Assembly: GCA_051657715.1 (NCBI GenBank)
Contig: JBOFLF010000065.1
Location: 1-16,523 of the forward strand
Source: JBOFBH01 sp051657715
GTDB lineage: Bacteria > Actinomycetota > Actinomycetes > Actinomycetales > Angustibacteraceae
Length of the DNA: 16,523 nt
Reading direction: 5' to 3'
In this document: positions 8,001 through 14,175 of the stretch, piece by piece
How positions within the stretch are numbered: position 1 is the first letter of the stretch
How the letters are laid out: each line of letters begins with the position of its first letter
Program-made: the position numbers and the translations under genes
The notes under the pieces: model-generated
Told to the model about the DNA's origin: nothing
What the model saw: the letters and a program-made list of their open reading frames with translations, nothing else
Database searches by the model: none

Positions 8001-8591
8001 GCCTCCCCGCTGTCCGCGACCACTATGGCCCGGCACGCCGCTGACCCTCCGGTCCGGCTCGGCCAGGCAGCGACCCGCTACACCGACGCCTTGTACGTCG
8101 CGGCCGAGGATCTGCTCGACGCCGGCACCGTCGAAGGGCTGGAGCAGGCTGCGGAGGTCGTCGCTCCTGGGCTGAGCGCGGAGGCCGCGTGGCCCACTTT
8201 GCGTGCCCACCTGATCCTGCTCGCCGCCACCGGATCCGACCCTGCTCAGGCCTTGGCTCAGGCCGCGAACAGTCGTGAGCTGGGCGCCGCCGTGTCGGCT
8301 GGGATGGTCAGCTTCCAGCCGGGCAGGATCAGGTCGGGGTCGTTCAAGTGGCGGCCGCCGGGCTGCACGGTGTCCTTGGACGCCTCGACGATCTCGGGGT
8401 ACTCATCCGGATCACCGAGCCTGTCCTCGGCGATCTGGGACAGGGTGTCACCGCGCCGGACGGTCACAATCTCGCCCTCCGGGGAGACGCCGATGGTCAG
8501 CGCGCTCGGCATCTGCAGGACCTCCCCCACGGTGAGGAACCCGGAGTTTGGTCCGAGGACGTCACGGTTTAGGTCGACCAACTCGGTGTAG
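5040..8591 (+). CDS. traA: MobF (TrwC/TraA-like) relaxase-helicase, C-terminus truncated and chimeric
   Basis: The product nicks and unwinds plasmid DNA during conjugation. I take ATG 5040 as the start because MSIHKLTAGSGYDYLTRQVA is the usual N-terminus; a longer in-frame start at 4980 adds an unrelated stretch. Catalytic tyrosine candidates are Y13, Y15 and the pair Y35-Y36. The three-histidine metal site is H262, H273 and H275, after GGYDLTFSPVKSVSTLWA (191-208). The RecD-like helicase has Walker A APAGAGKTT at 603-611, Walker B VVIDEAG at 680-686, GDDQQLAAIG at 711-720, and motif VI-like VHTAQG plus YTMLTRGR at 915-947. Family-like sequence stops at about residue 1081 (SREL, 8271-8282). 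The last roughly 102 codons are the antisense of the LysM gene and look meaningless. Relatives I recall carry several hundred more residues, so relaxase and helicase domains are complete but the tail is lost. Confidence 0.85.
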   Translation: MSIHKLTAGSGYDYLTRQVAVQDVTEKGHTGLASYYAAKGEAPGQWVGSGMAGIDGLSAGDVVTAEQMQALYGSGHHPLAQQRRDRLQGPDLTDLDYQAVTRLGVPHKVYARDVSAFRLEVAQRIAELNISRGTIGSAAREVAVSVKERAQIRTEVAVAFFRKEHGRDPSDAREIAATIAKNSRPRTTAVGGYDLTFSPVKSVSTLWAIADPATAARIERAHQAAVKDALTFLEEHALYTRLGTNGVRQVNVQGLVATAFTHRDSRTGDPDLHTHVAVANKVQTDDGRWLSIDGRVLFKANVSASEQYNTSLEKHLRADLGLRFEERRNTDARKRPVREVVGVDPGLNQRWSARRASIEARRAVLAQQFQKAHGRPPTEVESIQLAQQATLETREAKKEPRSLAEQRQAWHQQAVEVLGDEAAITSMVRAAMAPPAAASTQVDPAWMDATAERIVTTLQARRSTWQVWHVRAEALRQARSADLPVDDVDKVVDLLVAAALSQHSVRLSRGEDGVTEPAQLRRRDDESVYTVHGAEHYTSARVLAAEQRLIAAAARADGRIVGAEAVDLALLETAANGVTLNPGQVALVRGMATCGARLQLAIAPAGAGKTTAMKALARAWENGGGVLIGLAPSAAAAAALREQIDTGGAVHTDTLAKLTYDLAKGALPEWASRIGPDTLVVIDEAGMADTLSLDVAVDWITSRGASVRLIGDDQQLAAIGAGGVLRDLDAIHGALRLTELMRFADPAEGAASLALREGQSDALGFYLDNDRVHVGDLATMTEDVFDAWEADRAAGLDAIMLAPTRDLVCDLNRRARTHRLEHTGGPGHPATGVRLADGNQACAGDLVITRANDRRLRVTASDWVKNGDRWTVLNVDSPAAGVGSLTVQHTRSGRVIDLPADYVATSTELGYATTVHTAQGVSVDTVHGLATGAESRQQMYTMLTRGRLANHVYLEVVGDGDPHHAIHPDSIAPPTATDLLERVLARDASPLSATTMARHAADPPVRLGQAATRYTDALYVAAEDLLDAGTVEGLEQAAEVVAPGLSAEAAWPTLRAHLILLAATGSDPAQALAQAANSRELGAAVSAGMVSFQPGRIRSGSFKWRPPGCTVSLDASTISGYSSGSPSLSSAIWDRVSPRRTVTISPSGETPMVSALGICRTSPTVRNPEFGPRTSRFRSTNSV

Positions 8592-9181
8592 CGGCTTCCC
8601 GCCCCGAGGTACCGCTCCGCAAGGGACCACAGCGTGTCGCCTCGCTCGACGACGTGTTCGGTCCTCGCCGGCGTGGGCTGAGCCTGGATGGGGCTGGTTG
8701 AGGTGCGCACCGGCTCGGACGTGGAGCGGCCCTCCTCGGCCCCGGTAACGGGGCCGGCTGTACGGGTGGCCGTGGTGGTGACGGTCTGGGTCGTCGGTTG
8801 GGCGGCCTCTGCGGAGGCGCTGGTGACGGAGGAGCCAGCGAACGCCAGGATCACCGCGCCGACCAGGCCGCGAGCCGCTGCTTGGGTGATGTGCAGGCCA
8901 CGCAGTCGTGGCGCGCGGACGCCGCGGACCCGGGCCAGGATCTCCAGCGCGATGGACCCGGTGAGGAACAGCCAGGCCGCCCAGCCGAGAACCGTGAGCG
9001 CACTCAGTGCCAGGGTGCCGTCGTCCGGGCCGGTCAACGCGGCCTGGATCTGGTCGATGGTGGGCCAGGTGTCCGGGAGGGGGTTGGCGCCAACAGCGAG
9101 GAGGGTGATCGGCAGGGCGATCACGATGGCCGCGATGGTCCCGGCCGCGAGCAGACCGGTGAGCCGGGTTCGTAGGGTCAT
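8258..9181 (-). CDS. LysM-domain membrane protein at the end of the Tad operon, probably C-terminally truncated
   Basis: This 307-residue protein starts with ATG overlapping the tadG-like stop (ATGA at 9178-9181). Hydrophobic segments are about 11-30, 57-83 and 104-119. A Thr/Ala/Pro-rich linker follows (about 120-173), then LysM 1 (HVVERGDTLWSLAERYLG, 176-224) and LysM 2 (VTVRRGDTLSQIAEDRLG to LILPGWKLTIPA, 239-295). LysM domains bind peptidoglycan, so it could anchor or assist the pilus machine at the wall. Actinobacterial tad clusters usually encode a far longer version, with a bacterial transcriptional activator (BTAD/SARP-like) region after the LysM part. Here the frame ends right after LysM 2, with a few codons (RLFAA) that are antisense of relaxase sequence. 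The natural C-terminal half therefore appears lost at the 8.28-kb junction. Confidence 0.8.
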   Translation of the reverse strand: MTLRTRLTGLLAAGTIAAIVIALPITLLAVGANPLPDTWPTIDQIQAALTGPDDGTLALSALTVLGWAAWLFLTGSIALEILARVRGVRAPRLRGLHITQAAARGLVGAVILAFAGSSVTSASAEAAQPTTQTVTTTATRTAGPVTGAEEGRSTSEPVRTSTSPIQAQPTPARTEHVVERGDTLWSLAERYLGAGSRYTELVDLNRDVLGPNSGFLTVGEVLQMPSALTIGVSPEGEIVTVRRGDTLSQIAEDRLGDPDEYPEIVEASKDTVQPGGRHLNDPDLILPGWKLTIPADTAAPSSRLFAA

Positions 9182-9657
9182 CGTTGTACCCCGTCTACCG
9201 CTGTGGTGATCCTGGCCTGTGCGTCGCCGGTCACGGTGAGGCGGTCGATCCCGATGATGGAGAGGAACTTGGTGGTGTAGACCGCGGTGGTGGTGACGTC
9301 GATGGTGTCGCCGCCGATGACGTGGGCGTTGCCGGCGACGTCGCTGGCGGCCAGGTAGGCCCGCGCGGCTCGCACTGCTTGGGAGGTGTCCGCGATGGCG
9401 CCTTCACCGCGGATCGCGGGTGCGGCCTGGAGTTGCTGGCCGCCGACCCGGGCCGCCTGGCGTGCCACGTCACGGGCATGCTGTTGCGCGTGCACCTGCC
9501 CGGCGAGGTCCACGGCCATGCCGACCAGGAGGATCATGGCGAACCCTCCGGTCACGATGAAGATGGAGATCGAGCCACGCTCGGACACGCTAGGCGTCGG
9601 GCGGGAACGCCCGAGTGCGCTGAGGGTCTTGACCGTCCTGGTGGGCATCTTCGTCAC
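9178..9657 (-). CDS. tadG: TadG-like pilus-assembly protein
   Basis: The product is a single-pass membrane protein of the Tad pilus system with 159 residues from GTG 9657, which overlaps the preceding stop as GTGA; ATG 9648 three codons later is an equally possible start. After a basic leader, SERGSISIFIVTGGFAMILLVGMAVDLAG matches the N-terminal TadE/TadG-like segment, a prepilin-like hydrophobic helix preceded by ERGS. QQHARDVARQAARVGGQQL follows, typical of the family. The remainder is a periplasm- or wall-side domain with no cysteines. It is much shorter than Gram-negative TadG proteins with a von Willebrand domain, as is normal for actinomycetes. Its stop overlaps the LysM gene start by 4 bp. 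Confidence 0.8.
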   Translation of the reverse strand: MTKMPTRTVKTLSALGRSRPTPSVSERGSISIFIVTGGFAMILLVGMAVDLAGQVHAQQHARDVARQAARVGGQQLQAAPAIRGEGAIADTSQAVRAARAYLAASDVAGNAHVIGGDTIDVTTTAVYTTKFLSIIGIDRLTVTGDAQARITTAVDGVQR

Positions 9658-10106
9658 CGCTCTCGGTAGGTGTCCAACGGCGAGGACATGGTCGCCGACA
9701 CTGTCCGAGTGCCCGGAACCCCGGGCACGGACAGATCGGACAGGTTGACCACGCAGGTGACAGTCGCCCGCACACTTGCTGGGGTACCGACAGGGATTGC
9801 GAAGCCTCTGGTGTCGACGCTGGTCGTCGCGCGAAGACACTTGGCTTTCTGGTTGTTCAGGGTCGTCGTGGCTGCTGTCTGGGCAGCAGCCGAGGCCGAG
9901 CCCGGGGTCCGGGAGATGGAGGCTGCTCGGGCAGCCTCGGTGGCCGCCGAGCCAACAGCTTGCTCGGCGATCGCGGACCGGCCGGCGAACATGATGAGCC
10001 CGACGAACAGCATGAAGGCCGGCACCCCGATGACGGCCTCGATGACTGCCGATCCCCGCTCCCGCCCCGAGGGGCGGAGGTGCGGCCGGTGCGGTGGCTG
10101 GCTCAC
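9654..10106 (-). CDS. tadE: TadE-like pseudopilin 2
   Basis: This 150-residue protein starts at GTG 10106, which overlaps the preceding stop as GTGA. The leader ends in RERGSAVIEAVIGVPAFMLF: a prepilin-type processing site (Gly18 followed by SAVIE, with Glu at position +5) and a hydrophobic helix to about residue 40, as in TadE pseudopilins. The usual helix EQAVGSAATEAARAASI follows. Two cysteines later in the sequence (KAKCLR and VTCVVNL) could form a disulfide outside the cell. TadE-type pseudopilins are cut by the dedicated prepilin peptidase and are needed for pilus assembly. Unlike the first TadE-like gene, its leader is complete. Confidence 0.85.
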   Translation of the reverse strand: MSQPPHRPHLRPSGRERGSAVIEAVIGVPAFMLFVGLIMFAGRSAIAEQAVGSAATEAARAASISRTPGSASAAAQTAATTTLNNQKAKCLRATTSVDTRGFAIPVGTPASVRATVTCVVNLSDLSVPGVPGTRTVSATMSSPLDTYRER

Positions 10107-10438
10107 TGGGTGATCCTCTCGACCGGGGCGCTGGCGCTCTGGGTGACCGTGGGCGTCCAGCCGGGGATCACGCTCAGCGAACGTCCCGTGACTGTCACGG
10201 TGGCGTTGGTGGCGCTGCGGGAGCTGCGGACCCCAGGGCCTGTGAGCGCGTCGTCTCCGACAGCGGAGACGAAGGCGTGGGCGTCTTTCGCGCCCGCAGT
10301 GCTGGACCCGCCCAGGCCAGCGGCGGTCCGGGCGCCTTCTTGCGCAGCCGCCAGGGCGACGGTTCGTGCGTGGTAGAGCAGCGCGCCCTGCACGCCGAGG
10401 AACATCACCGCGAACAGCATCGGCATCAGGATGACCAT
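10103..10438 (-). CDS. TadE-like pseudopilin 1, leader interrupted by an in-frame stop
   Basis: From ATG 10438 the protein is 111 residues: MVILMPMLFAVMFLGVQGAL, then YHARTVALAAAQEGARTAAG, clearly a TadE-like hydrophobic helix and following helix. The codons just before this ATG still read H-E-R-G-S-A-T-I-Q, the expected prepilin-type cleavage region, but they are preceded by TAA (10466-10468) with no start codon between. An in-frame ATG at 10519 (8 bp after the pilin stop) would encode MPARLTFVFLDRTSAVK, then the stop, then HERGSATIQM. The natural gene probably began at 10519 and now carries a nonsense codon. If translation restarts at 10438 the product lacks its processing site. Its stop overlaps the next start (GTGA). 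Confidence 0.7.
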   Translation of the reverse strand: MVILMPMLFAVMFLGVQGALLYHARTVALAAAQEGARTAAGLGGSSTAGAKDAHAFVSAVGDDALTGPGVRSSRSATNATVTVTGRSLSVIPGWTPTVTQSASAPVERITQ

Positions 10439-10457
10439 CTGGATCGTGGCCGACCCG

Positions 10458-10503
10458 CGTTCGTGTTACTTGACCGCTGAAGTGCGGTCAAGGAACACGA
10501 ACG
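10458..10503. repeat. 46-bp near-perfect palindrome between flp-like gene and tadE-like gene
   Basis: The left arm at 10458-10477 (CGTTCGTGTT-A-CTTGACCGC) pairs with the right arm at 10484-10503 (GCGGTCAAG-G-AACACGAACG): 20-bp arms, one mismatch, 6-nt loop TGAAGT. In the operon transcript it would form a very stable stem-loop about 24 nt after the pilin stop codon. Such a structure can limit read-through, or protect the 3' end of an abundant pilin message. It has no U-tract, and it overlaps the leader codons of the TadE-like gene. The single mismatch is the base that makes the in-frame TAA. Confidence 0.85.
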
Positions 10504-10527
10504 TCAGGCGTGCGGGCATTCGTCGGC

Positions 10528-10725
10528 TCAGATCTTCCCGGCTTCTTCGGACACGAAGCTCCTGATCGCGGCGACGGCGATCCCGACGATGGCGAGGGCG
10601 GCCACGGCCCAGGCGATTTCCTGGAGCGTCACCGAGCCACGCTCGGGATCCTTGATCAACTTCCGGACCGCGGTATCGCGGATCTGGACGCCGAGGGTAT
10701 GCAGCGCTGCTGCGAAGTAGTGCAT
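10528..10725 (-). CDS. flp: Flp-like Tad pilin
   Basis: This 65-residue protein is the probable major pilin. ATG 10725 follows a strong AGGAGGAG site at 7-nt spacing, the best in the operon, as expected for an abundant structural protein. A 29-residue cytoplasmic leader ends in DPERG; after Gly30 come SVTLQE and a hydrophobic helix (about residues 37-54, IAWAVAALAIVGIAVAAI), then the short tail RSFVSEEAGKI. Gram-negative Flp pilins have Glu at +5 followed by Tyr; here Gln is at +5 and Glu at +6, a variation I recall in actinobacterial relatives. It sits after tadC with an 86-bp gap, the longest in the operon, so an internal promoter or processing site may raise its level. Confidence 0.8.
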   Translation of the reverse strand: MHYFAAALHTLGVQIRDTAVRKLIKDPERGSVTLQEIAWAVAALAIVGIAVAAIRSFVSEEAGKI

Positions 10726-10808
10726 GACGATCTCCTCCTGGTGTTAGGTCCTGAGCCCGTTGGCCCTGAACGGCTGTGGTGCAGTGGTTCTGGCAAGGAC
10801 GGATGTCC
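10726..10808 (-). promoter_or_regulatory. Gap between tadC and the pilin gene (candidate internal promoter/leader)
   Basis: This 83-bp gap interrupts an operon whose other genes mostly overlap. It contains the pilin ribosome-binding site and a small stem-loop CCGTT-GGCCCTG-AACGG at about 10757-10773. No convincing -35/-10 pair was identified. A separate transcript start or an RNA-processing site for the pilin message is plausible from position alone. Confidence 0.35.
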
Positions 10809-11723
10809 TCAGGTGCTTCCTGTGGTCAACCGCAGGAGGGCTGGCGCAAGGAGCATGATCAGGAAGATCACCCCGAGCAGGCTCATCGGGATCGTCATCT
10901 TCTCGCCGATCTCGTTGGCCTTGGTCTTCTCGGTAGCGAGCATCGCCTTGCGCATCCCTGAGGAGCGAGCCCGCAGGTTCCGGTAGATCTCGGCGTCCTC
11001 CTCACCGGAGAGGCGCATGATGTCGGCGAGGTCGTCGAGTTCGGGAAGGCCCAGCTCGAGGGCCAGAGCGTGCAGTGCATCCCATGGGGTCATCCCGGAC
11101 CATCGCGTGCGGGCGAGTTCCTCGCCGAGGCGGCGGAACACCCAGGAGTCACCCACCTCAGCGGCGACCTCCATGGCTTGGCGGGGGCCGCTGCCGGAGT
11201 GGCGCTCGAGCGCGACGAAGTCGATGTAGGCGCCGAGGGCGCGGCCGAACTCGGCCCGTGCTTTCTTGGCGTCGTCGCGGATGTTGTAGTTGGGCAGGAA
11301 GAACATGCCGGTGGCCAGGGCGAGGGTCGCGATGGCGGGGATGAAGATCGGCAGGGGGATCCCGATGAGGGTGAATAAGGCGGTCAGCAGTGGCGGGATG
11401 GCCAGGCCGGCCAGAGCGAACAGGAGTTTCTCGCCGTAGTAGCGACTGAGGGGGATCCGCAGGACCGCCAGCTCTTGAACCGGGGTGGCGCCCCAGACGC
11501 CGGCCGGCAGGGTCTTCATCCCCCAGATGCCCAACCGTTCGCGGGCGTCGCCGGCCGGGTGTCTTTCCTCGAAGGTGCGCCGCTTGGCGTGTTCGGGGGA
11601 CAGCCGTCCGAGGGCGTCGCCGAGGTCGGGGTCCGCGGGGGTCAGGCGCCACACCAGCAGCGCCGCCCCGAGGCCGATCAGGGCACCAGCGGCGAGGGCC
11701 AGCTGCAGACCAGTGGGTGTCAT
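10809..11723 (-). CDS. tadC: TadC-like inner-membrane platform protein (type II secretion F family)
   Basis: This 304-residue protein starts at ATG 11723, which overlaps the tadB stop (ATGA). A longer in-frame start at 11795 would lie inside tadB and is not supported. Membrane segments are about residues 5-25, 99-145 (two helices) and 278-298. The cytosolic region between (about 150-275) contains ALGAYIDFVALERHSGSGPRQAMEVAA and MRKAMLATEKTKANEIGEKMTIPM, both characteristic of T2SSF/TadC proteins. With TadB it forms the membrane platform on which the TadA ATPase works to extend the pilus. Confidence 0.9.
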   Translation of the reverse strand: MTPTGLQLALAAGALIGLGAALLVWRLTPADPDLGDALGRLSPEHAKRRTFEERHPAGDARERLGIWGMKTLPAGVWGATPVQELAVLRIPLSRYYGEKLLFALAGLAIPPLLTALFTLIGIPLPIFIPAIATLALATGMFFLPNYNIRDDAKKARAEFGRALGAYIDFVALERHSGSGPRQAMEVAAEVGDSWVFRRLGEELARTRWSGMTPWDALHALALELGLPELDDLADIMRLSGEEDAEIYRNLRARSSGMRKAMLATEKTKANEIGEKMTIPMSLLGVIFLIMLLAPALLRLTTGST

Positions 11724-12598
11724 CGGGCTGCCTCCATCGCAGCGGACCCGATGAACCTGGGGAGCGGTTTCCCGGTCGACATCTTGCGCATCCACACCAG
11801 CGTCGCCACGTACAGGCCGAGTAGCAGCAGCAGGAGCACCTGCCCGGTAGGTGTCCCGTAGGGGCGGACGTAGTCACCGGTCAACGCCAGCACTGCGATG
11901 ACGGAGATCGTGATCAAGGTGACCCAGCGCGCGGTCGTGCGCGGCTTTGCATAGTCCGCCTCGATCTCTCGTCGAGCGGCGACGTCGGCCGCAGCGGACT
12001 CGGCCGCGGCTTCTAGCACGCTGGCTACGCCGCCGCCGCGGCGTCGAGCCGCGAGGATAAGGCTGCCGACGATCAGGTCGCCGGTGGCGTCGTTGAGTTC
12101 GTCGGCGAATACCCGCAGGGCCTGTTCGGTGGACCAGCGGGCGCGCAGCCGGGACGCAAGCCGGGTGACCTCTGGCCGGATCGCTTCCGGGGTTGAGCGC
12201 AAGGAGGAGATCAGTGCCTGGTCGAGGCCGACTCCGGCAGTGAGGGTGCTCGACAGGGACTGGGTCCACTCCCCCATCGCCTCAGGCCGGTCGATCCTGG
12301 TGGCCGAAGACGGCGCGGAGAGCAGGACCGGCAGGCCCGCTGCTACGGCCGGCAGCAGCGGGATCGCGATGATCCAGCCGGTCAAGAGAGCGACCGCTAT
12401 GCCCGCCGCAGCGCCCCCAGCCAGCAGCAGCCGGGTGCGCCGGTCCAGTGCCCCGACTCGTCCCAGGACGGCTCCCTTGGCGACGGCGCCACGCTTGGGT
12501 GCCGAGGGCGGAGCGGGGCCGGGGCGCAGCCCAGCGACGAGCCCGAGCAGCCCGGCGACGATCAGCGCTCCGGCCACTGCCGGTACCAGCGCGGTCAT
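11720..12598 (-). CDS. tadB: TadB-like inner-membrane platform protein (type II secretion F family)
   Basis: This 292-residue protein starts at ATG 12598, which overlaps the tadA stop (ATGA). Membrane segments are about 3-24, 57-94 (two helices), 225-241 and 251-270. The T2SSF-type region (about 107-225) includes EAMGEWTQSLSSTLTAGVGL and a helix-rich segment ending GDLIVGSLILAARRRGGGVASVLE. It pairs with TadC as the pilus platform; paired tadB and tadC directly after the ATPase gene is the classic order. Nothing looks broken. Confidence 0.9.
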   Translation of the reverse strand: MTALVPAVAGALIVAGLLGLVAGLRPGPAPPSAPKRGAVAKGAVLGRVGALDRRTRLLLAGGAAAGIAVALLTGWIIAIPLLPAVAAGLPVLLSAPSSATRIDRPEAMGEWTQSLSSTLTAGVGLDQALISSLRSTPEAIRPEVTRLASRLRARWSTEQALRVFADELNDATGDLIVGSLILAARRRGGGVASVLEAAAESAAADVAARREIEADYAKPRTTARWVTLITISVIAVLALTGDYVRPYGTPTGQVLLLLLLGLYVATLVWMRKMSTGKPLPRFIGSAAMEAAR

Positions 12599-14175
12599 GA
12601 CGCAGCCTCGCTCTGAGCGTAGAACTCCTCAAGGGCGAACCCCCACCTGGACAGTTCACGGTACTCATCGGGCAGGACCCGCGGTTCGACCTCCCGGCTG
12701 CCAGGCGGTGCGAGGAATACCGATTCGACGGCGTAGCCCTTCTCCCGCTCTCCAGGGGTCAGGGTGAGGACCTCGGTAACCCAACGGGAGCGTTGCGCGG
12801 TGCCGTCAGCCAGTGGGGCGGTCTCGAGATGGACGTGCACGATGATGTCGATACTGGCCGCGATCGCCCGCACGGCGTAGTCGTGGGTGATGTGTGGCCC
12901 GGCCTCCATGGCGCAGGTCACCAGTTTGCCGATCGCCCCTGTCGCGTTCTTGGCGTGGGTGGTTGAGATGGAGCCCGCGCCGGATTCCATAGCCTTGAGC
13001 ATAGCCAGGACCTCCGGTCCTCGAACCTCGCCAACGATCTGGCGGGACAGGTCGAACCGGAAGCTGTCGAACAGGGCCTGGCTCAGGGTGAACTCCCCGG
13101 CTCGGCTGCCGTCAGCGGCTCGCTCGCCCGAGCCGGGGCGCGCCTCCCACGGGAACACGTAGGGGTGTTGGTCTTTGAGCTCGTGCAGGTGCAGTTCGTA
13201 CTCGGTCTCGAAGGTGCCGATGATCTCGTGCTCGGGGATCTCCGCGCATAGCGCCCTGACCAGGGTGGTCTTGCCCGCCCCTTGCGCCCCCGATACGACG
13301 ATGCTGCGCCGGGCCTTCACTGCCGCGGCCAGGAACGACGCCGCCAGCTCCGTCAACGTCCCGCTGTTAACCAGGTCGGCGAGCGTTACCCGGCGCAGCC
13401 GGTGCCGCCGGATCACCACCGACGGACGTGGGGTGACCCACGCTGCCGCGGCCAGACGTGCACCACCGTCCAGACGTAGGTGCAGCCTCGGCTGCCCCTC
13501 CGAGAACGATCGTGCGTTGACCTCTGAGCGGGAGGCCAGGAAGACCAGGAACTCGATCAACTCCTGGTCGGAGTCCGCAACTGGCGGCCCGGGGATCAGT
13601 CGGCCGTCGGTGAGCTCCAAGAACACCGAGTCGCAGCCGAAGATCAGGATGTTCTCTACCCGGTCGTCATCCACCAGCGGTTGCAGTCGCCCGAGCCCGA
13701 ACAGGGCGTCGTCGACGGCCTTGGCCAAGGCGTCTTGCTCGGCAGGGTTCCATATCTCCCGGCCGGCGCTGACCCGCTCGTCGTGCTCGTTGTTGAGCAG
13801 GTCCGAGATGATCGCCCGGCCGCGCTCTCGCTGAGCAGCCGTGCTCAGGTGGCCTCGAGCCTCCCCCAGAGAGGCGCTGAGACGGTCCGAGGCCTGTACC
13901 CGGAGCACGGTGACCAGATCCCAGTCGATGTCGGCGCCGTGCCGACGAATCCGGGGCAGAACCTGATCGGTGCCGGCGGACTCCGCCGGAGTGAGCACCC
14001 GTGCTGCAGTCGGTGCCAGGTCGGCCGGTGGTGACATCGAGAACGACCCGCGTACTCTGCCCGGCCGGACAGCAGGCCGACGGTCGGGCGGTGGCGCGGC
14101 GAACAACGGCAAGGATGACGGGTCCGTGGCGTGGGCGCGTGGCTCGCGGGCTGTCGTGTTGTCGTTCGGCGTCAT
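12595..14175 (-). CDS. tadA: TadA/CpaF-type secretion ATPase
   Basis: This 526-residue cytoplasmic hexameric ATPase powers pilus assembly. ATG 14175 overlaps the TadZ-like stop (ATGA). After a Pro/Arg-rich, probably disordered N-terminus (1-60), the N-terminal domain spans about 80-280 with the family signature LFGLGRLQPLVDDDRVENI (158-176). The core shows Walker A GAQGAGKT at 296-303, the Asp-box region GTFETEYELHLHEL at 320-333, Walker B-like IVGEVRGPEVLAML at 380-393 and the His-box SISTTHAKN at 402-410. All are intact, so the enzyme should be active. The C-terminal segment after about 450 is less conserved. Confidence 0.93.
   Translation of the reverse strand: MTPNDNTTAREPRAHATDPSSLPLFAAPPPDRRPAVRPGRVRGSFSMSPPADLAPTAARVLTPAESAGTDQVLPRIRRHGADIDWDLVTVLRVQASDRLSASLGEARGHLSTAAQRERGRAIISDLLNNEHDERVSAGREIWNPAEQDALAKAVDDALFGLGRLQPLVDDDRVENILIFGCDSVFLELTDGRLIPGPPVADSDQELIEFLVFLASRSEVNARSFSEGQPRLHLRLDGGARLAAAAWVTPRPSVVIRRHRLRRVTLADLVNSGTLTELAASFLAAAVKARRSIVVSGAQGAGKTTLVRALCAEIPEHEIIGTFETEYELHLHELKDQHPYVFPWEARPGSGERAADGSRAGEFTLSQALFDSFRFDLSRQIVGEVRGPEVLAMLKAMESGAGSISTTHAKNATGAIGKLVTCAMEAGPHITHDYAVRAIAASIDIIVHVHLETAPLADGTAQRSRWVTEVLTLTPGEREKGYAVESVFLAPPGSREVEPRVLPDEYRELSRWGFALEEFYAQSEAAS

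Noticed and set aside
974..10748. The 9-mer CCTAACACC occurring near two ribosome-binding sites (974-982, and 10740-10748 on the minus strand) and inside the HNH gene (4186-4194)
   Set aside because: Three copies are slightly more than expected by chance, but they differ in orientation and context, and one is coding, so no common site is claimed.
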